From Aminobacter niigataensis (lineage in GTDB: Bacteria; Pseudomonadota; Alphaproteobacteria; Rhizobiales; Rhizobiaceae): a stretch of DNA of 64,000 bases. The DNA lies in NCBI RefSeq assembly GCF_014200015.1, contig NZ_JACHOT010000002.1, positions 1 to 64,000 of the forward strand, given 5' to 3'. Under the pieces are notes generated by a model, which was not told the DNA's origin, searched no databases, and saw nothing but the letters and a program-made list of their open reading frames with translations. The position numbers and the translations under genes are program-made. Positions 8,412 through 21,137 of this stretch are shown here, piece after piece. Position 1 is the stretch's first letter. Each line of letters opens with the position of its first letter.

Positions 8412-9989
8412 TCAGCGGTCAGCACGCCTGAGGGTGCCAAGGTGGTTTTCGTCGAGCGATTCGATCGTCACCGCCGAGGCCTTTCCGTCAGGCCCGATGG
8501 CAAAGCGGACTGCCGAAGGCATGTCGGGCATTTCCGGATTTGGAAAAGCCAGGAAAAGATCGCGGTCGAAATGCGTCAACGGATAGGATCGGGCGCCATC
8601 CGGACCGACCTGAAGCACAAGGCCGTTTTCCGCGCCCGAAACCACGGCGTCGCCGACGAAATCGTTGGAATAACGGCCCGCATAGGCTCCGTTCGGCAAT
8701 GCTGGCGTGGCCGGCGACGGCGGCGTGGCGTACGTCGCCTTGGCAGCCGCGACAGCCGGGCCAAACAGGCCGTCGAAGACCGTGTTCCACGACTTCACCC
8801 AGTCCTTGTCGACCCTTCCATCGAAGACGAGATCAGCGAAGCTGTCCGACAATCCCTCAGGCACGCCTGTCGGGAAAGCGTTGACGAGGATCACGATACC
8901 GAGCTTCTGCTTCGGAAACAGCGTGACCAGGCTGCGCGCACCGACGCTGAAAGCGCCGGCATGGCCCCAGCTCAGGCCATGACGACCGAACTCGACATTC
9001 CAGCCAAGACCGTAGAACGAAGCCCCGCCCGTGACAGGGTTGCTGCCGCGGGTCATCAGCGGGACATGGGTCTGATCCAGCGCATCGGCCGCGATCAGCG
9101 TCTTTCCGCCATAGACCCCGTTGCCGAGTTCGAGACGGACCCACTGCACTAGGTCGCGCACGGTGGAACTGATACCGCCGGCGGGCGCCTGCGCGTCCGG
9201 CTGACGCTGGACCTTTGCTGCCCATGCACCGCCGATCTTGACGTGGAGAGCGGCGCGATTGGCATGCTTGACGAAATCGGCATGGCGAGAACTGGTCGAT
9301 GTCATGTCGAGCGGGCGGTAGAGCTTTTCCTCGGCGACGTCTTCCCACGCTTTGCCTGTCGATTTGGCCGCCGCGACAGCCCCCTCCGTCAGCCCGAAAT
9401 TGCTGTAGGAATAGCCGGCGCGAAAACTCGACGACGGTGCGACGAACCGCAAGCGGCGCAGGATTTCCGTGCGGTCGTAGCCGATGTCCTCGAGGTCGTC
9501 GCCGGCCGTGCCGGGAAGGCCGCTGCGGTGGGCAAACAGGTCGCGGATGGTGAGTTGGCTTGTCGGATAGGGATCGGCAAGCCGAAAGGCCGGATCCAGG
9601 TCAACGATCCTCGAGTCCCAGGAAACGAGCCCCTCGCTGAGCAGCGCCGCCACGACGGTGGAGGAAACCGGCTTGGACAACGAGGCGATCTGGAACACGG
9701 TGTCGGCGTCGACCGCTTCGGGCTTGCCTACCTCGCGCAGTCCAAATCCCTTGAGGTAGACGACTTCGTCATCATGCACGACGCCGATGGCGAGGGCCGG
9801 CACGCCGCCATCGGCAACGACGGCTTCGGCCTGCTGCTCGAGTTTTGACAGCGCGGCAGTCACTTGCTCGGGCGTGACTTGTTCCGGCGTGACCGTCTGA
9901 GCCAGGGCCGGGCCCGGCGCGAGCGTCATGGCCGAAAGAACAACCCAGCTCTTCCAGCGGCGAACAAACCAGTCTGCGGGTAGTCGCAT
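8412..9989 (-). CDS. Serine hydrolase of the class C beta-lactamase/esterase family, exported
   Basis: A 525-residue protein with a signal peptide (cleavage likely after ALA at about residue 30) and a beta-lactamase-fold catalytic domain. The nucleophile motif SxxK is S103-L-S-K106 and the second motif YxN is Y195-S-N197. A WGHAGAF segment stands where beta-lactamases have K-T-G, which fits an esterase or D-alanyl peptidase-like enzyme better than an antibiotic-resistance enzyme. TPEQV is repeated in tandem just after the signal peptide. The C-terminal 100 residues form an extra domain common in this family. It is a single gene, probably periplasmic. Confidence 0.85.
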   Translation of the reverse strand: MRLPADWFVRRWKSWVVLSAMTLAPGPALAQTVTPEQVTPEQVTAALSKLEQQAEAVVADGGVPALAIGVVHDDEVVYLKGFGLREVGKPEAVDADTVFQIASLSKPVSSTVVAALLSEGLVSWDSRIVDLDPAFRLADPYPTSQLTIRDLFAHRSGLPGTAGDDLEDIGYDRTEILRRLRFVAPSSSFRAGYSYSNFGLTEGAVAAAKSTGKAWEDVAEEKLYRPLDMTSTSSRHADFVKHANRAALHVKIGGAWAAKVQRQPDAQAPAGGISSTVRDLVQWVRLELGNGVYGGKTLIAADALDQTHVPLMTRGSNPVTGGASFYGLGWNVEFGRHGLSWGHAGAFSVGARSLVTLFPKQKLGIVILVNAFPTGVPEGLSDSFADLVFDGRVDKDWVKSWNTVFDGLFGPAVAAAKATYATPPSPATPALPNGAYAGRYSNDFVGDAVVSGAENGLVLQVGPDGARSYPLTHFDRDLFLAFPNPEMPDMPSAVRFAIGPDGKASAVTIESLDENHLGTLRRADR

Positions 9990-10070
9990 GCGCCCGGCTC
10001 CCTCTGCACCCAGCCTGCAGCTTCAGGCTACAGGTTGACGCAAGGGAATCCAAGCTTGGCCGTTACCGCC

Positions 10071-11444
10071 CTATTCCATGAACTCGACCGGCACGCCCGA
10101 CTTGACGATCTTGGCGAGCTCGCGCGCGTCCCAATTGGTCAGGCGCACGCAGCCATGGCTCTCGGTCTTGCCGATCTTGGACGGGTCGGGGGTGCCGTGG
10201 ATGCCATAGGTCGGCTTGTCGAGCGCGATCCAGACCGAGCCGACCGGGCCGTTCGGCCCCGGCGGGATGGTCAGCACCTTGTCGTTTTCGCCCTGCTTGA
10301 AATTGATCTTGGGATTGTAGGTGTAGTTGGGATCGAGCGCGACCCGCGACACCGCGTGGATGCCGGTCGGCGACGGCGTGTCGCTCGACCCGATGGTCGC
10401 GGGATAGGCGGCGACCAGCTGGCCCTCGGCATTGTAGGCGCGGACCTGCTTCAGGCTCTTGTCGGCGATGATGCGCGCGACCGGCTTGTTCACCAGCTTG
10501 CCGAAATTGGCGACCTTCACGATAGTGCCGGGGCGGTTGAAATTGGCCTCCGGGTTGAGGGCCTTGAGATAGTTCTCGTCCATGTGGAAACGCTCGGCCA
10601 GCATTTCGGTGACCGAGGTGAAGCTCATGCGCTCGAGCTTGGCCTTTTCGCTGTAGTCGGCCGGAACCGAGGCGACGAACGGGCCGGCGGCATCTTCAGG
10701 GGTGATGGTGTAGGAGCCGAAGGCGTCGCCGCCGGTCTCGGCCAGGGCCTGCTTGATGCCCTCGGCGTCGGTCGACTTGAGGCTCGTGCCGGTCAGCTCG
10801 TTGTAGGCGGCCAGCGCCTTGTCGACATTGGAGCCGAAGCGCCCGTCGATGACGCCGGGCGAAGCACCGGCGCGGTCGAGCAGGATCTGCAGGGCGGCGA
10901 CGTCCTCGCGGCCCTTGACCGCGATCGACGGCTCGAGCGGCTGTTCGGTGATGCGCGGCGTCGACGGCAGCGCCGGCTGGTCGTCGGGGCTCTGCAGCGG
11001 CTCGCGCGCAACGACGCGCGGACCGCCCGGCGCATCGGGGAAGGCGTTGGGGTCGTCGTAATAGTCGTCGTTGGGGTCGGCCGGAACGGCAGGCGCATCG
11101 TCGGAATAATAGCCGTCGTCGGCCGGCCCGATCAGCACGTCGCCCTCGCGGTAGTCGCGGCGAAGCTCCTGGCGGCGCAATTCGCGGCGCAGCGCCTGGC
11201 GGTTGAGCCGCGTCTCCGGCGGCTGCACGGCGATGACCTTGCCGGTATAGGGATCGACCAGCACGCGGTTACCGCGGCCGTCGTAGAAGATCTCGACGTC
11301 CTCGCTTTGGGCGAGGCGGATGGCCTGCGGGTCCCTCTCCACGCGTTGCGGCGCGGCTTCACCGGTGGGCGACACCGCGGCCATTGCCTGGAGGGCCGAC
11401 AGGCCGGTGGCCATGGCCGAAAGCACAACGATCTTGCGCAACAT
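10071..11444 (-). CDS. L,D-transpeptidase with peptidoglycan-binding domain (YkuD/ErfK type)
   Basis: A 457-residue exported enzyme predicted to form 3-3 cross-links in peptidoglycan or attach proteins to it. It has an N-terminal signal peptide (cleavage after AMA, near residue 23), an arginine-rich and low-complexity segment, a peptidoglycan-binding-like motif (LLDRAGASPGVIDGRFGSNV), a LysM-like region and a C-terminal YkuD domain. The catalytic motif is SHGCVRLTN with H430 and C432. I place the start at the ATG at 11444, where the signal peptide begins; the open frame extends to 11546 without coding character. Confidence 0.88.
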   Translation of the reverse strand: MLRKIVVLSAMATGLSALQAMAAVSPTGEAAPQRVERDPQAIRLAQSEDVEIFYDGRGNRVLVDPYTGKVIAVQPPETRLNRQALRRELRRQELRRDYREGDVLIGPADDGYYSDDAPAVPADPNDDYYDDPNAFPDAPGGPRVVAREPLQSPDDQPALPSTPRITEQPLEPSIAVKGREDVAALQILLDRAGASPGVIDGRFGSNVDKALAAYNELTGTSLKSTDAEGIKQALAETGGDAFGSYTITPEDAAGPFVASVPADYSEKAKLERMSFTSVTEMLAERFHMDENYLKALNPEANFNRPGTIVKVANFGKLVNKPVARIIADKSLKQVRAYNAEGQLVAAYPATIGSSDTPSPTGIHAVSRVALDPNYTYNPKINFKQGENDKVLTIPPGPNGPVGSVWIALDKPTYGIHGTPDPSKIGKTESHGCVRLTNWDARELAKIVKSGVPVEFME

Positions 11445-11623
11445 GGTCGCCAAATCTCTCCGAATCTCGACCGCCGCCAAGGCGGTCACGGTGGAATCAC
11501 TGTTGTCCACCGTCATCCAATAACGATCTGCTAACCCTTCCAACATGAACAGGGCATGAAAATGGCCGCTTTGCAGGCATTTGCGGTCATTTCCGGCCGC
11601 AGGCAGCGGCTGGGCAGGGCGAG

Positions 11624-11992
11624 CTAGGTTCTAGACGGCAGCCCGAGCAGCTGGCGGGTTGCCTTGGGAAGTTTCACCGCAATCAGCCGGTGGCTTTCGC
11701 CGATGTAGTCGCGCAGCCCCCGGTCATCCATGGTTTCGCCGGTCTGGCGCTGGATCCATTTCATGCCGCGCGAGGCAAGATAGGGCGCGGGTCTCAGGCC
11801 CGGCTGCTCCTTCAGGATGTCGAACGCCATCTCGGAAACCTTGAAGGAGACGGCGAGCCCTGCGCCGTCACTCCAGCCGCCGATGGCAAAGACCTTGCCG
11901 CCGACCTTCCAGACATGCGCACCGCCCCACTGCACGACATGGGTCGTATGCGGCAGCGAGGCGCAGAAGCCATTGTATTCGTCGAGTGTCAT
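11624..11992 (-). CDS. MmcQ/YjbR family protein
   Basis: A 122-residue protein of the MmcQ/YjbR (CyaY-like fold) family, marked by HVVQWGGAHVWKVGGKVFAI and the SRGMKWIQ segment near residue 80. Family members may bind DNA, but no biochemical role is settled. A G-rich ribosome site lies about ten bases before the ATG at 11992. It is divergent from the membrane-protein gene at 12100. A second, more distant family member is encoded at 23559. Confidence 0.8.
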   Translation of the reverse strand: MTLDEYNGFCASLPHTTHVVQWGGAHVWKVGGKVFAIGGWSDGAGLAVSFKVSEMAFDILKEQPGLRPAPYLASRGMKWIQRQTGETMDDRGLRDYIGESHRLIAVKLPKATRQLLGLPSRT

Positions 11993-12099
11993 GGTCACGA
12001 TACCCCCCCGCAATTCTTTCAATTATTCCGCAATGGAAGCTAACTTTACTTTCACGATGCCGTGTGATTAGTCCCGGTGCGCACAAAGGAAAATCGTCG

Positions 12100-12867
12100 A
12101 TGGAAAACGGCGGCAACATCTGGTCCACGTCGCTACGCATCATGAAGAAAGAGATCATTTACGTCCTGGCGTATTGCGCGATGATCGTGGTTTTCCTGAT
12201 GATCGAAGAAAAAATGGAGAATACATCCGCGAGCTCCATCGCGCTGACGTTCGCATCCGCGATGTTGGCAATCCCTGCACATTTATCGGTTCTGTCCCGC
12301 CTCGGCACGGCAGACGCCATGCGTGAACTGCAAAGCAAGAGCCCAAGATACATCGGCAGCTTCGTGTTCCGCACAATCGTCCTGGGCGTAATTTCCTGCG
12401 CACCAATGCTGGCCCTGGTCATATTCCTGTCTGCAAACAACTGGGGAAGGACCAGCCTCATTGCCACGGCAGTTTTGGTACTGCTTTTGTCGGCAGCCCT
12501 GGTTTTCGCAAAGTGGGGAACCATGCTGCCCGCCATCGTCATGCAGAGCGACAAAACATTTGCAGCCGCCGGGCGCCGCGGCAGAATGAGTTTTTTCTAT
12601 GCATTCCCTCGGCTGCTCGTGTCGTTCGGCCTCTTGAGCGTTGTACAGATCCTGGCTATCGCAGCCGCAGCCAACATGCTGGGCGCAGGGGACTCCTACT
12701 TCCCGGCAGCAGGCGGCTTTGATTTCGGCCTCCTGCTCAGCGCGATGATTGCCACAGCCATCAGCAGCTACCAGATCGTCATGACTGCGGTCATTCTCTC
12801 ACGCTCCTACCTGCGGGCCGAAAACGCCGCCAACGGTCGTGATCTCGTTGCGGTTGAGGCGATTTGA
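12100..12867 (+). CDS. Conserved hypothetical integral membrane protein
   Basis: A 255-residue protein with about six predicted membrane helices and no motif I recognise. The ATG at 12100 has an AAGGA ribosome site twelve bases upstream; the open frame before it is not coding-like. The gene is less GC-rich than its neighbours and uses more A/T-ending codons, which may point to a more recent arrival. It is followed at once by a strong hairpin shared with clpB. A function cannot be given. Confidence 0.7.
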   Translation: MENGGNIWSTSLRIMKKEIIYVLAYCAMIVVFLMIEEKMENTSASSIALTFASAMLAIPAHLSVLSRLGTADAMRELQSKSPRYIGSFVFRTIVLGVISCAPMLALVIFLSANNWGRTSLIATAVLVLLLSAALVFAKWGTMLPAIVMQSDKTFAAAGRRGRMSFFYAFPRLLVSFGLLSVVQILAIAAAANMLGAGDSYFPAAGGFDFGLLLSAMIATAISSYQIVMTAVILSRSYLRAENAANGRDLVAVEAI

Positions 12868-12901
12868 AACTGGCCCTTGCTGTTTCCAGCAAGGGCCAGT
12901 T
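12868..12901. terminator. Perfect 15-bp hairpin between convergent genes
   Basis: A 15-base stem (12868-12882 with 12887-12901, core CTGGCCCTTGCTG) closes on a TTTC loop. It starts one base after the stop codon of the membrane-protein gene and lies just past the clpB stop. It has no long U-run on either strand but probably ends transcription from both sides. Confidence 0.75.
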
Positions 12902-12908
12902 CATCACA

Positions 12909-15515
<2,607 letters not shown>

Positions 15516-15655
15516 TCGATGTCTCCATTCCGTACCCGGCCCGCTTTGCGGCACCGGTCTGGCTCAAGGTGACGGATCCGCCCAAACGGGCCGGACCCAA
15601 CTGAGCGTGATATGGTGAGTAGGACGATATCCCTCAAGACGTATTGATCGAAGTC

Positions 15656-15700
15656 AAAAAACAAAAAAAGGCGGCGGGAGTTTCTGGCTCCCGCCGCCTT
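15656..15700 (-). terminator. Rho-independent terminator of the DUF4167 gene
   Basis: A perfect 13-bp stem (15668-15680 with 15688-15700, AAGGCGGCGGGAG) with a 7-base loop. On the minus strand it is followed by a run of T interrupted by one G. It sits 36 bases past the DUF4167 stop and also insulates clpB. Confidence 0.9.
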
Positions 15701-15735
15701 CTATTCTCAATGTTCCGACGATGTCGGCGTGCTGA

Positions 15736-16554
15736 TCAGCTGTCGGCTACGGCAAGCCCGCCTTCGGGCACCGGTGCCTCGGCAGCGGCCTCGCCTTCCG
15801 GCGCAGCGGCGCGTTCGCCGCGGCGCGGACGACGGCCACGACGCGGTGCCGCGGCAACTTCGCCCTCGGCCGCTTCAACGGCAGGTGCTGCCTCGGCGAC
15901 CGCTGCTTCCGGCTGCGGCTGCTCGACGGCAGCGGCTTCGACCTGCGGAGCTTCGGCCTGAGCGGCCTCAGCCTGCTGGTCGGGCTGGCGACGCTCGGGA
16001 CGGCGGCCTTCGTGACGCGGACGGCGCTCACGGCGACCTTCGCGCGGCTGACCTTCGCCGGCTGCCTCTGGATTGAGGGCGACTTCGGCGGGCGTGCCTT
16101 CGATCTCCGGCTGCGGACCAGTGCCGTTTGCGACCGGCTCCTGCTGCGGCTGCTGGACTTGCGCCTGCTGATCGGCAACGTTGTTGCCAACGCCGTCATC
16201 GTCGCGCTCGTCGTCCATGTCGCCGTCGAACTCGTCGCGGCTCTGTTGCTGGTGCTGGATCGGCATCTGCGCCATGGCGGCAGCGATGATGCGGTTGTAG
16301 TGCTCTGCGTGCTGAAGGTAGTTTTCGGCCATCACGCGATCGCCAGAGCTTTGCGCGTCGCGCGCCAGCGTGGCGTATTTTTCGGCGATCTGCTGCGCGG
16401 AGCCACGGATCTTTACGTCCGGACCGTTGCTCTCGTAGTTGCGCGTAAGCGGGTTTGGACCCTTGCGGTTGCTGTTATTATTATTGTTGTTGCTATTGTT
16501 ATTATTGTTGTTGTTACGACCGCGCATGCGCCTGTTCTGCTGTTGTGGCCTCAT
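15736..16554 (-). CDS. DUF4167 domain protein with poly-asparagine tract
   Basis: A 272-residue protein of the DUF4167 family, which is typical of Rhizobiales and found between prmC and clpB. The N-terminus is Arg/Asn-rich with two long Asn runs (about residues 14-27). Next comes the conserved core at about 35-95 (NPLTRNYESNGPDVKIRGSA ... EKYATLARDAQSSGDR ... AENYLQHAEHYNRI), then a long Gln/Ala/Glu- and Arg-rich disordered tail. The Asn tract is a run of AAC/AAT codons, so the DNA there is an imperfect trinucleotide repeat. Basic patches suggest nucleic-acid binding, but this is inference. A strong terminator follows. Confidence 0.9.
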   Translation of the reverse strand: MRPQQQNRRMRGRNNNNNNNSNNNNNNSNRKGPNPLTRNYESNGPDVKIRGSAQQIAEKYATLARDAQSSGDRVMAENYLQHAEHYNRIIAAAMAQMPIQHQQQSRDEFDGDMDDERDDDGVGNNVADQQAQVQQPQQEPVANGTGPQPEIEGTPAEVALNPEAAGEGQPREGRRERRPRHEGRRPERRQPDQQAEAAQAEAPQVEAAAVEQPQPEAAVAEAAPAVEAAEGEVAAAPRRGRRPRRGERAAAPEGEAAAEAPVPEGGLAVADS

Positions 16555-16860
16555 CAGATTCTCTTTGTGTTGAATTCATCCGAACGGGGGCACTTAGGCG
16601 GCCTGCCGTTTCGTATCTTTCCGCCCGTGATCGCCCGCAACATCTTTGCGTCGGCGCCACATGCCATCCTGTCTCGGTTTCATGTCACTTGCCGGACGAT
16701 CCCCGCACGAAGCTAGAGCGTCGTCTACGCAAGAAGGCAGCTAGTTTCGAAGGAAACCGAATCGTTAACAGCACTGCCTGCTTCGTCTCATCCGGTTGCC
16801 GGAAACTAGCGGCATTCACTTTCCTTGCCAAGCGGTTTTTTTAGAGCCGTTTGGCGGTGG
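16555..16860. other. Intergenic region between DUF4167 and prmC
   Basis: No gene is seen. It holds an imperfect hairpin just past the prmC stop (16827-16835 with 16847-16855) whose loop contains seven T residues, and a 9-base inverted repeat GCTAGTTTC (16740-16748) / GAAACTAGC (16802-16810). The DUF4167 promoter must lie here. Confidence 0.5.
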
Positions 16861-17715
16861 TCAGCGCCGGAACACGAGCACCCGGTCGTTGCCGCCCAAG
16901 TCCTTGTGCTGGGCCAACAAATGGTAACCGGCCTGCTCGAATATTTCGGTCACGTCGCGTCGCTGGTCGCGCCCGATTTCGAGCCCGACAAGGCCATCTT
17001 TCTCAAGATGGCGCGCAGCACCCGACGCTATCGTTCTGTATGGCTCAAGACCGTCCGGGCCACCGTCGAGCGCGCGGCGCGGATCAAAATTGCGAACCTC
17101 GTTCTGCAAATCCTCGATCTCTGATGAGGATATATAGGGAGGATTTGAGACGATTAAATGGTGCCGGCCATCAATCTCTGAAAACCAGTCGGATTTTTTT
17201 GCCGAAAAGCGCGCCGAGACCCCCAATTGCCCGGCATTTGCCGCAGCGGTCGCCAGCGCATCGTCGGAGACGTCGACGCCGGTCGCCACGGCCCGCGGCT
17301 CCTGGGTGACCAGCGCAAGCGCAATGGCCCCGGTGCCGGTGCCGAGATCGAGAATACGGCAGATGCCGTCGCGCGCCGCAGTCTCGCGCACAAAGGGCAA
17401 CACCGCATCGACCAGCGTCTCGGTGTCCGGGCGCGGCTCCAGCGTTTCGGCCGAGAGGCTGAGCCGCATGCCGTAGAAATCGCGATAGCCGAGGATGCGG
17501 TGTACCGGCTCGCCGGCAAGTCGGCGGTCGAGTGCTGCCTCGATTTCAGCGACCTGCCCGACGATCCTGTCGGGCGAAGAGATCGCGTCAGTGCGTGTCG
17601 TGCCGGAGAAATGCTCGACGAGCAGCCGGGAATCGAATGCCGCGTCCGCGATGCCGGCGTCGGCAAGGCGCTGGCGCGCATGACGCAGGAGTTCGCCGAG
17701 CGGACGCTCAGCCAT
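16861..17715 (-). CDS. prmC: Release factor glutamine N5-methyltransferase PrmC
   Basis: A 284-residue enzyme that methylates the glutamine of the GGQ motif in peptide release factors using S-adenosylmethionine. The N-terminal helical domain (1-90) is followed by a Rossmann methyltransferase domain with the SAM loop [14 protein letters not shown] and the substrate-glutamine motif NPPY at residues 191-194. Its start overlaps the end of prfA by eight bases, so the enzyme is made together with its substrate RF1. Confidence 0.95.
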   Translation of the reverse strand: MAERPLGELLRHARQRLADAGIADAAFDSRLLVEHFSGTTRTDAISSPDRIVGQVAEIEAALDRRLAGEPVHRILGYRDFYGMRLSLSAETLEPRPDTETLVDAVLPFVRETAARDGICRILDLGTGTGAIALALVTQEPRAVATGVDVSDDALATAAANAGQLGVSARFSAKKSDWFSEIDGRHHLIVSNPPYISSSEIEDLQNEVRNFDPRRALDGGPDGLEPYRTIASGAARHLEKDGLVGLEIGRDQRRDVTEIFEQAGYHLLAQHKDLGGNDRVLVFRR

Positions 17716-18787
17716 CCGAGCCCATGTCGGCCAGAAGCTTCGACTGGTGGTCGGCGATCAGCGCATCGACGACGTCGTCGAGTTCGCCCATCATCACGCG
17801 GTCGAGCTTGTAGAGCGTCAGGTTGATGCGGTGGTCGGTCAGCCGCCCTTGCGGGAAATTGTAGGTGCGGATGCGCTCGGAGCGGTCGCCCGAGCCGACC
17901 TGCGACTTGCGCGACGACGAGCGTTCCTCGTCGGCGCGGCTGCGCTCCATGTCGTAGAGGCGCGCACGCAGGATCTGCATGGCGCGGGCACGGTTCTGGT
18001 GTTGCGATTTTTCCGCCTGGACCACCATGATGCCGGTCGGCAGGTGGGTGATGCGCACCGCCGAGTCTGTCGTGTTGACGTGCTGGCCACCCGAACCCGA
18101 GGCACGCATCGTGTCGATGCGGATGTCTTCGGGGCGGATGTCGATGTCGACCTCCTCGGCCTCCGGCAGGACGGCAACCGTCGCGGCCGAAGTGTGGATG
18201 CGGCCGCTGCCTTCGGTCGCCGGAACGCGCTGGACGCGGTGGACGCCGGATTCGAACTTCAGATGGGCGAACACGCCCTTGCCCGATACGGTGGCAATGA
18301 TTTCCTTGAAGCCGCCGGCATCGCCGTCGCTGGCGGAGGCCACCTCGAAGCGCCAGCCACGCGAGGCGGCGTAACGCTCGTACATGCGATAGAGGTCGCC
18401 GGCGAACAGGGCGGCCTCGTCGCCACCGGTGCCGGCGCGGATTTCGAGGATGGCGTTGCGCTCGTCGGCCGCGTCCTTGGGCAGGAGCAGGATCTGGATT
18501 TCGCGCTGCAGCGCCTCGATGCGGTCCTCGACCTCGGGCTTGTCCATCTCGGCGAGGGCACGCATCTCGGCATCCGTGCCCTTGTCGGACAGCATCGCCT
18601 CGAGATCGACGAGTTCCTGCTCGGCGCCGCGCAGTTCGCGGATCCTGGCAACAAGGTCCTGGATGTCGGAATATTCAGACGCCAGCTTGACGTAGACGTC
18701 GGGGGCCGGGCCAGCCGCCATCTGTGCTTCGAGCATGTCGAAGCGCTTGACGACCTGGTTCATTCTGTCGTGGGGCAGGCTGATCAT
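17708..18787 (-). CDS. prfA: Peptide chain release factor 1
   Basis: A 359-residue RF1 that reads UAA and UAG stop codons. The GGQ motif is G233-G234-Q235, at the same position as in E. coli RF1. The region upstream carries the usual codon-recognition domain. The open frame extends well beyond 18787, but the family start MISLPHDR and the ATGA overlap with the ptsP stop fix the start at 18787. It is translationally coupled to ptsP upstream and prmC downstream. Confidence 0.95.
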   Translation of the reverse strand: MISLPHDRMNQVVKRFDMLEAQMAAGPAPDVYVKLASEYSDIQDLVARIRELRGAEQELVDLEAMLSDKGTDAEMRALAEMDKPEVEDRIEALQREIQILLLPKDAADERNAILEIRAGTGGDEAALFAGDLYRMYERYAASRGWRFEVASASDGDAGGFKEIIATVSGKGVFAHLKFESGVHRVQRVPATEGSGRIHTSAATVAVLPEAEEVDIDIRPEDIRIDTMRASGSGGQHVNTTDSAVRITHLPTGIMVVQAEKSQHQNRARAMQILRARLYDMERSRADEERSSSRKSQVGSGDRSERIRTYNFPQGRLTDHRINLTLYKLDRVMMGELDDVVDALIADHQSKLLADMGSDG

Positions 18788-21060
18788 AGGGGTATGGAAC
18801 GGTCGTCCGCAAAGGCCTGGAGCAACGCGCGCATCGGCAGGTTGGCGGCAGGACCGGAAAGGTTGTCGTCGAGGAAGGATTTCAGCTCGCCGAGAGGAAG
18901 TTCCGTCAGCATCGCCTTGACCGGGCCGATGGAGGCCGGGGACATGGAGATCGAGCGGTAGCCGAGGCCAAGCAGTGCCATCGCCGAGATCGGCTTGCCG
19001 GCGAGTTCGCCGCACAGCGTGACCGGCGTGTGGTTGCGCGCACCGGCATCGGCGATCTGCTTGAGCACCCGGAGGAACGGCACCGACAGCGGGTCGAAGC
19101 GGTCGGCGAGCTGGGTGTTGCCGCGGTCGGCGGCCATGACGAACTGGAACAGGTCGTTGGAGCCGACCGAGACGAAGTCGACCGCCTGCATCAACTCGTC
19201 GAGCTGCCACAGGAGCGACGGAACCTCGATCATCGCGCCGAGCTTGAGGCTCGTCGGCAGATGGTGGGCGAAGCGCGACAGGTGGCGCACCTCACGGTCG
19301 ATGATCTCGCGTGCCTGGGCGATTTCCGAGAGTTCGGTGACCATCGGCAGCATGACCTTGAGCTCGCGCCCGCCGGCAGCCTTGAGCAGCGCGCGGACCT
19401 GGGTGCGCAGCAGGCCGGGACGGTCGAGGGTGAGCCGGATGGCGCGCCAGCCGAGCGCCGGGTTCTCTTCCTCCTGCACCGAGCCCTTGAAATAGGGCAG
19501 CACCTTGTCGCCGCCGATGTCGATGGTGCGGAAGGTGACGGGGCGGCCGCGGGCGATGTCGAGCACGTCGCGGTAGAGTTTTTCCTGCGCTTCGGCGCGC
19601 GGGAAGGTGGAGGCGACCATGAACTGCAGTTCGGTACGGAACAGGCCTATGCCGGCAGCGCCCGCCTCGGCCAGCTGCGGCAGGTCGACGGCAAGGCCGG
19701 CATTCATCAACAGGTCGACCTTGACGCCGTCCTTGGTCTCGGACGGCTTCTTGCGCAGTTCGCGGTAGAGTTCCTGCCGACGCGCGCGGAAGCGCACCTT
19801 TTCGGCGTAAGCGGCTTCCAGATCGGGCTGCGGACGCAGATGAACCGCCCCCTCCTCACCGTCGACGATGATCGGATCGCCGTTTTCCGACATGGAAACG
19901 GCGCCCTTCATCTGGCCGGCGACGGGAATGCCCATGGCGCGCGCGACGATGACGACGTGGCTGGTAGGCGCACCGTCTTCCAGCACCAGGCCGCGCAGCC
20001 GGTCGCGGGGATAGTCGAGCAGTTCGGCAGCACCCATCGAGCGCGCGACGATGATGGCGTCCTTGGGCAGCGATGCGGCGATCGTCTCGGGACCGCGGCC
20101 CATCAGCTGGCGCAGGAGGCGGTTGGCGAGATCGTCGAAATCGCTCATCCGCTCGCGCAAATAGGGATCGGTCATGTGCAGCATGCGGGCGCGCATGTCG
20201 CTCTGGACCTTTTCGACCGCAGCCTCGGCCGTCAGGCCATTGCGGATCGCCTCTTCGAGGCGGCGCACCCAGCCGCGGTCGTTGGCAAACATCCGGTAGG
20301 CTTCGAGAACCTCGCGATGCTCGCCCTCGAAGGCGACGTCGCGGCGCTCCAGCATGTCGTCGATCGACAGGCGCAGCGAACCGAGCGCATCCTCGAGCCG
20401 GCGCAGCTCCTCCTCGCTGTCCTCGTTGAACAGGTTGGTGACGACGATGCGCGGCTCATGCAGCACGACATGGCCAAGGCCGACGCCTTCGTTGAAGGCG
20501 ATGCCGGTAAAGCTGGCCGGGCGCGACATGTCGAGCTCGAGGCCGGGCCGGCTCAGCCGGCCGATGTCGCCCGACGCAATCATCTCGGCGATGACCATGG
20601 CGGTGGTTTCGAGCGCCTCGATCTCGTCGTCGCGATAGTGGCGCATGGTCTTGTTCTGGACGACCAGCACGCCGAGCGTGCGCCCTGCCCTGAGCACCGG
20701 CACGCCGAGGAAGGAATGATAGATCTCCTCGCCCGTCTCCGGCAGGTAGGCGAAGGCGGGGTGTTCCTGGGCGTTGGACAGGTTGAGCGCGCGGGCGCTC
20801 GCCGCGATCGTGCCGACCAGGCCCTGGCCGAGACGCAGCTGGGCCAGGTGAACGGCATTCGGGTTCAGACCGACGGTGGCGTAGAGCTCAAGCACCGAGT
20901 CGGCGCGCAGCACGTAGAGCGAGCAGACCTCGGCCACCATGTTGGCGGCGATATCGCGCACGATCCTGTCGAGCCGTTCCTGTGGCTCGAGAGGCTCCGC
21001 CATCAATTCGCGGAGCCGTTTCAGAAGTACGCGTGGCCCAGCGGCCATGTCACGTATCAT
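18784..21060 (-). CDS. ptsP: Phosphoenolpyruvate-protein phosphotransferase PtsP (enzyme I-Ntr)
   Basis: A 758-residue first enzyme of the nitrogen PTS, which moves phosphate from PEP to the HPr-like protein NPr. The N-terminal GAF domain (about 20-160) senses nitrogen status, in known cases by binding glutamine. A PEP-utiliser domain follows with the phospho-histidine in [15 protein letters not shown] (H368), then the TIM-barrel PEP-binding domain with C683 in [10 protein letters not shown]. It sits between lysC (77-base gap) and prfA (four-base overlap), the standard rhizobial order. Confidence 0.95.
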   Translation of the reverse strand: MIRDMAAGPRVLLKRLRELMAEPLEPQERLDRIVRDIAANMVAEVCSLYVLRADSVLELYATVGLNPNAVHLAQLRLGQGLVGTIAASARALNLSNAQEHPAFAYLPETGEEIYHSFLGVPVLRAGRTLGVLVVQNKTMRHYRDDEIEALETTAMVIAEMIASGDIGRLSRPGLELDMSRPASFTGIAFNEGVGLGHVVLHEPRIVVTNLFNEDSEEELRRLEDALGSLRLSIDDMLERRDVAFEGEHREVLEAYRMFANDRGWVRRLEEAIRNGLTAEAAVEKVQSDMRARMLHMTDPYLRERMSDFDDLANRLLRQLMGRGPETIAASLPKDAIIVARSMGAAELLDYPRDRLRGLVLEDGAPTSHVVIVARAMGIPVAGQMKGAVSMSENGDPIIVDGEEGAVHLRPQPDLEAAYAEKVRFRARRQELYRELRKKPSETKDGVKVDLLMNAGLAVDLPQLAEAGAAGIGLFRTELQFMVASTFPRAEAQEKLYRDVLDIARGRPVTFRTIDIGGDKVLPYFKGSVQEEENPALGWRAIRLTLDRPGLLRTQVRALLKAAGGRELKVMLPMVTELSEIAQAREIIDREVRHLSRFAHHLPTSLKLGAMIEVPSLLWQLDELMQAVDFVSVGSNDLFQFVMAADRGNTQLADRFDPLSVPFLRVLKQIADAGARNHTPVTLCGELAGKPISAMALLGLGYRSISMSPASIGPVKAMLTELPLGELKSFLDDNLSGPAANLPMRALLQAFADDRSIPL

Positions 21061-21137
21061 TCACCGTCTCCAATGGTTTGGACCCGGCACGGCACATGCT
21101 GCACGCCGGCAACGCGGTGACGCTCGACTCCTTGATA

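Noticed and set aside
8412-9989. Antibiotic-resistance beta-lactamase
   Set aside because: SxxK and YxN are present, but the third motif is HAG instead of KTG and the protein is much longer than AmpC; an esterase or peptidase-like hydrolase is likelier.
19030-21120. A 696-codon open frame antisense to ptsP
   Set aside because: Shadow of ptsP, with no recognisable domain.
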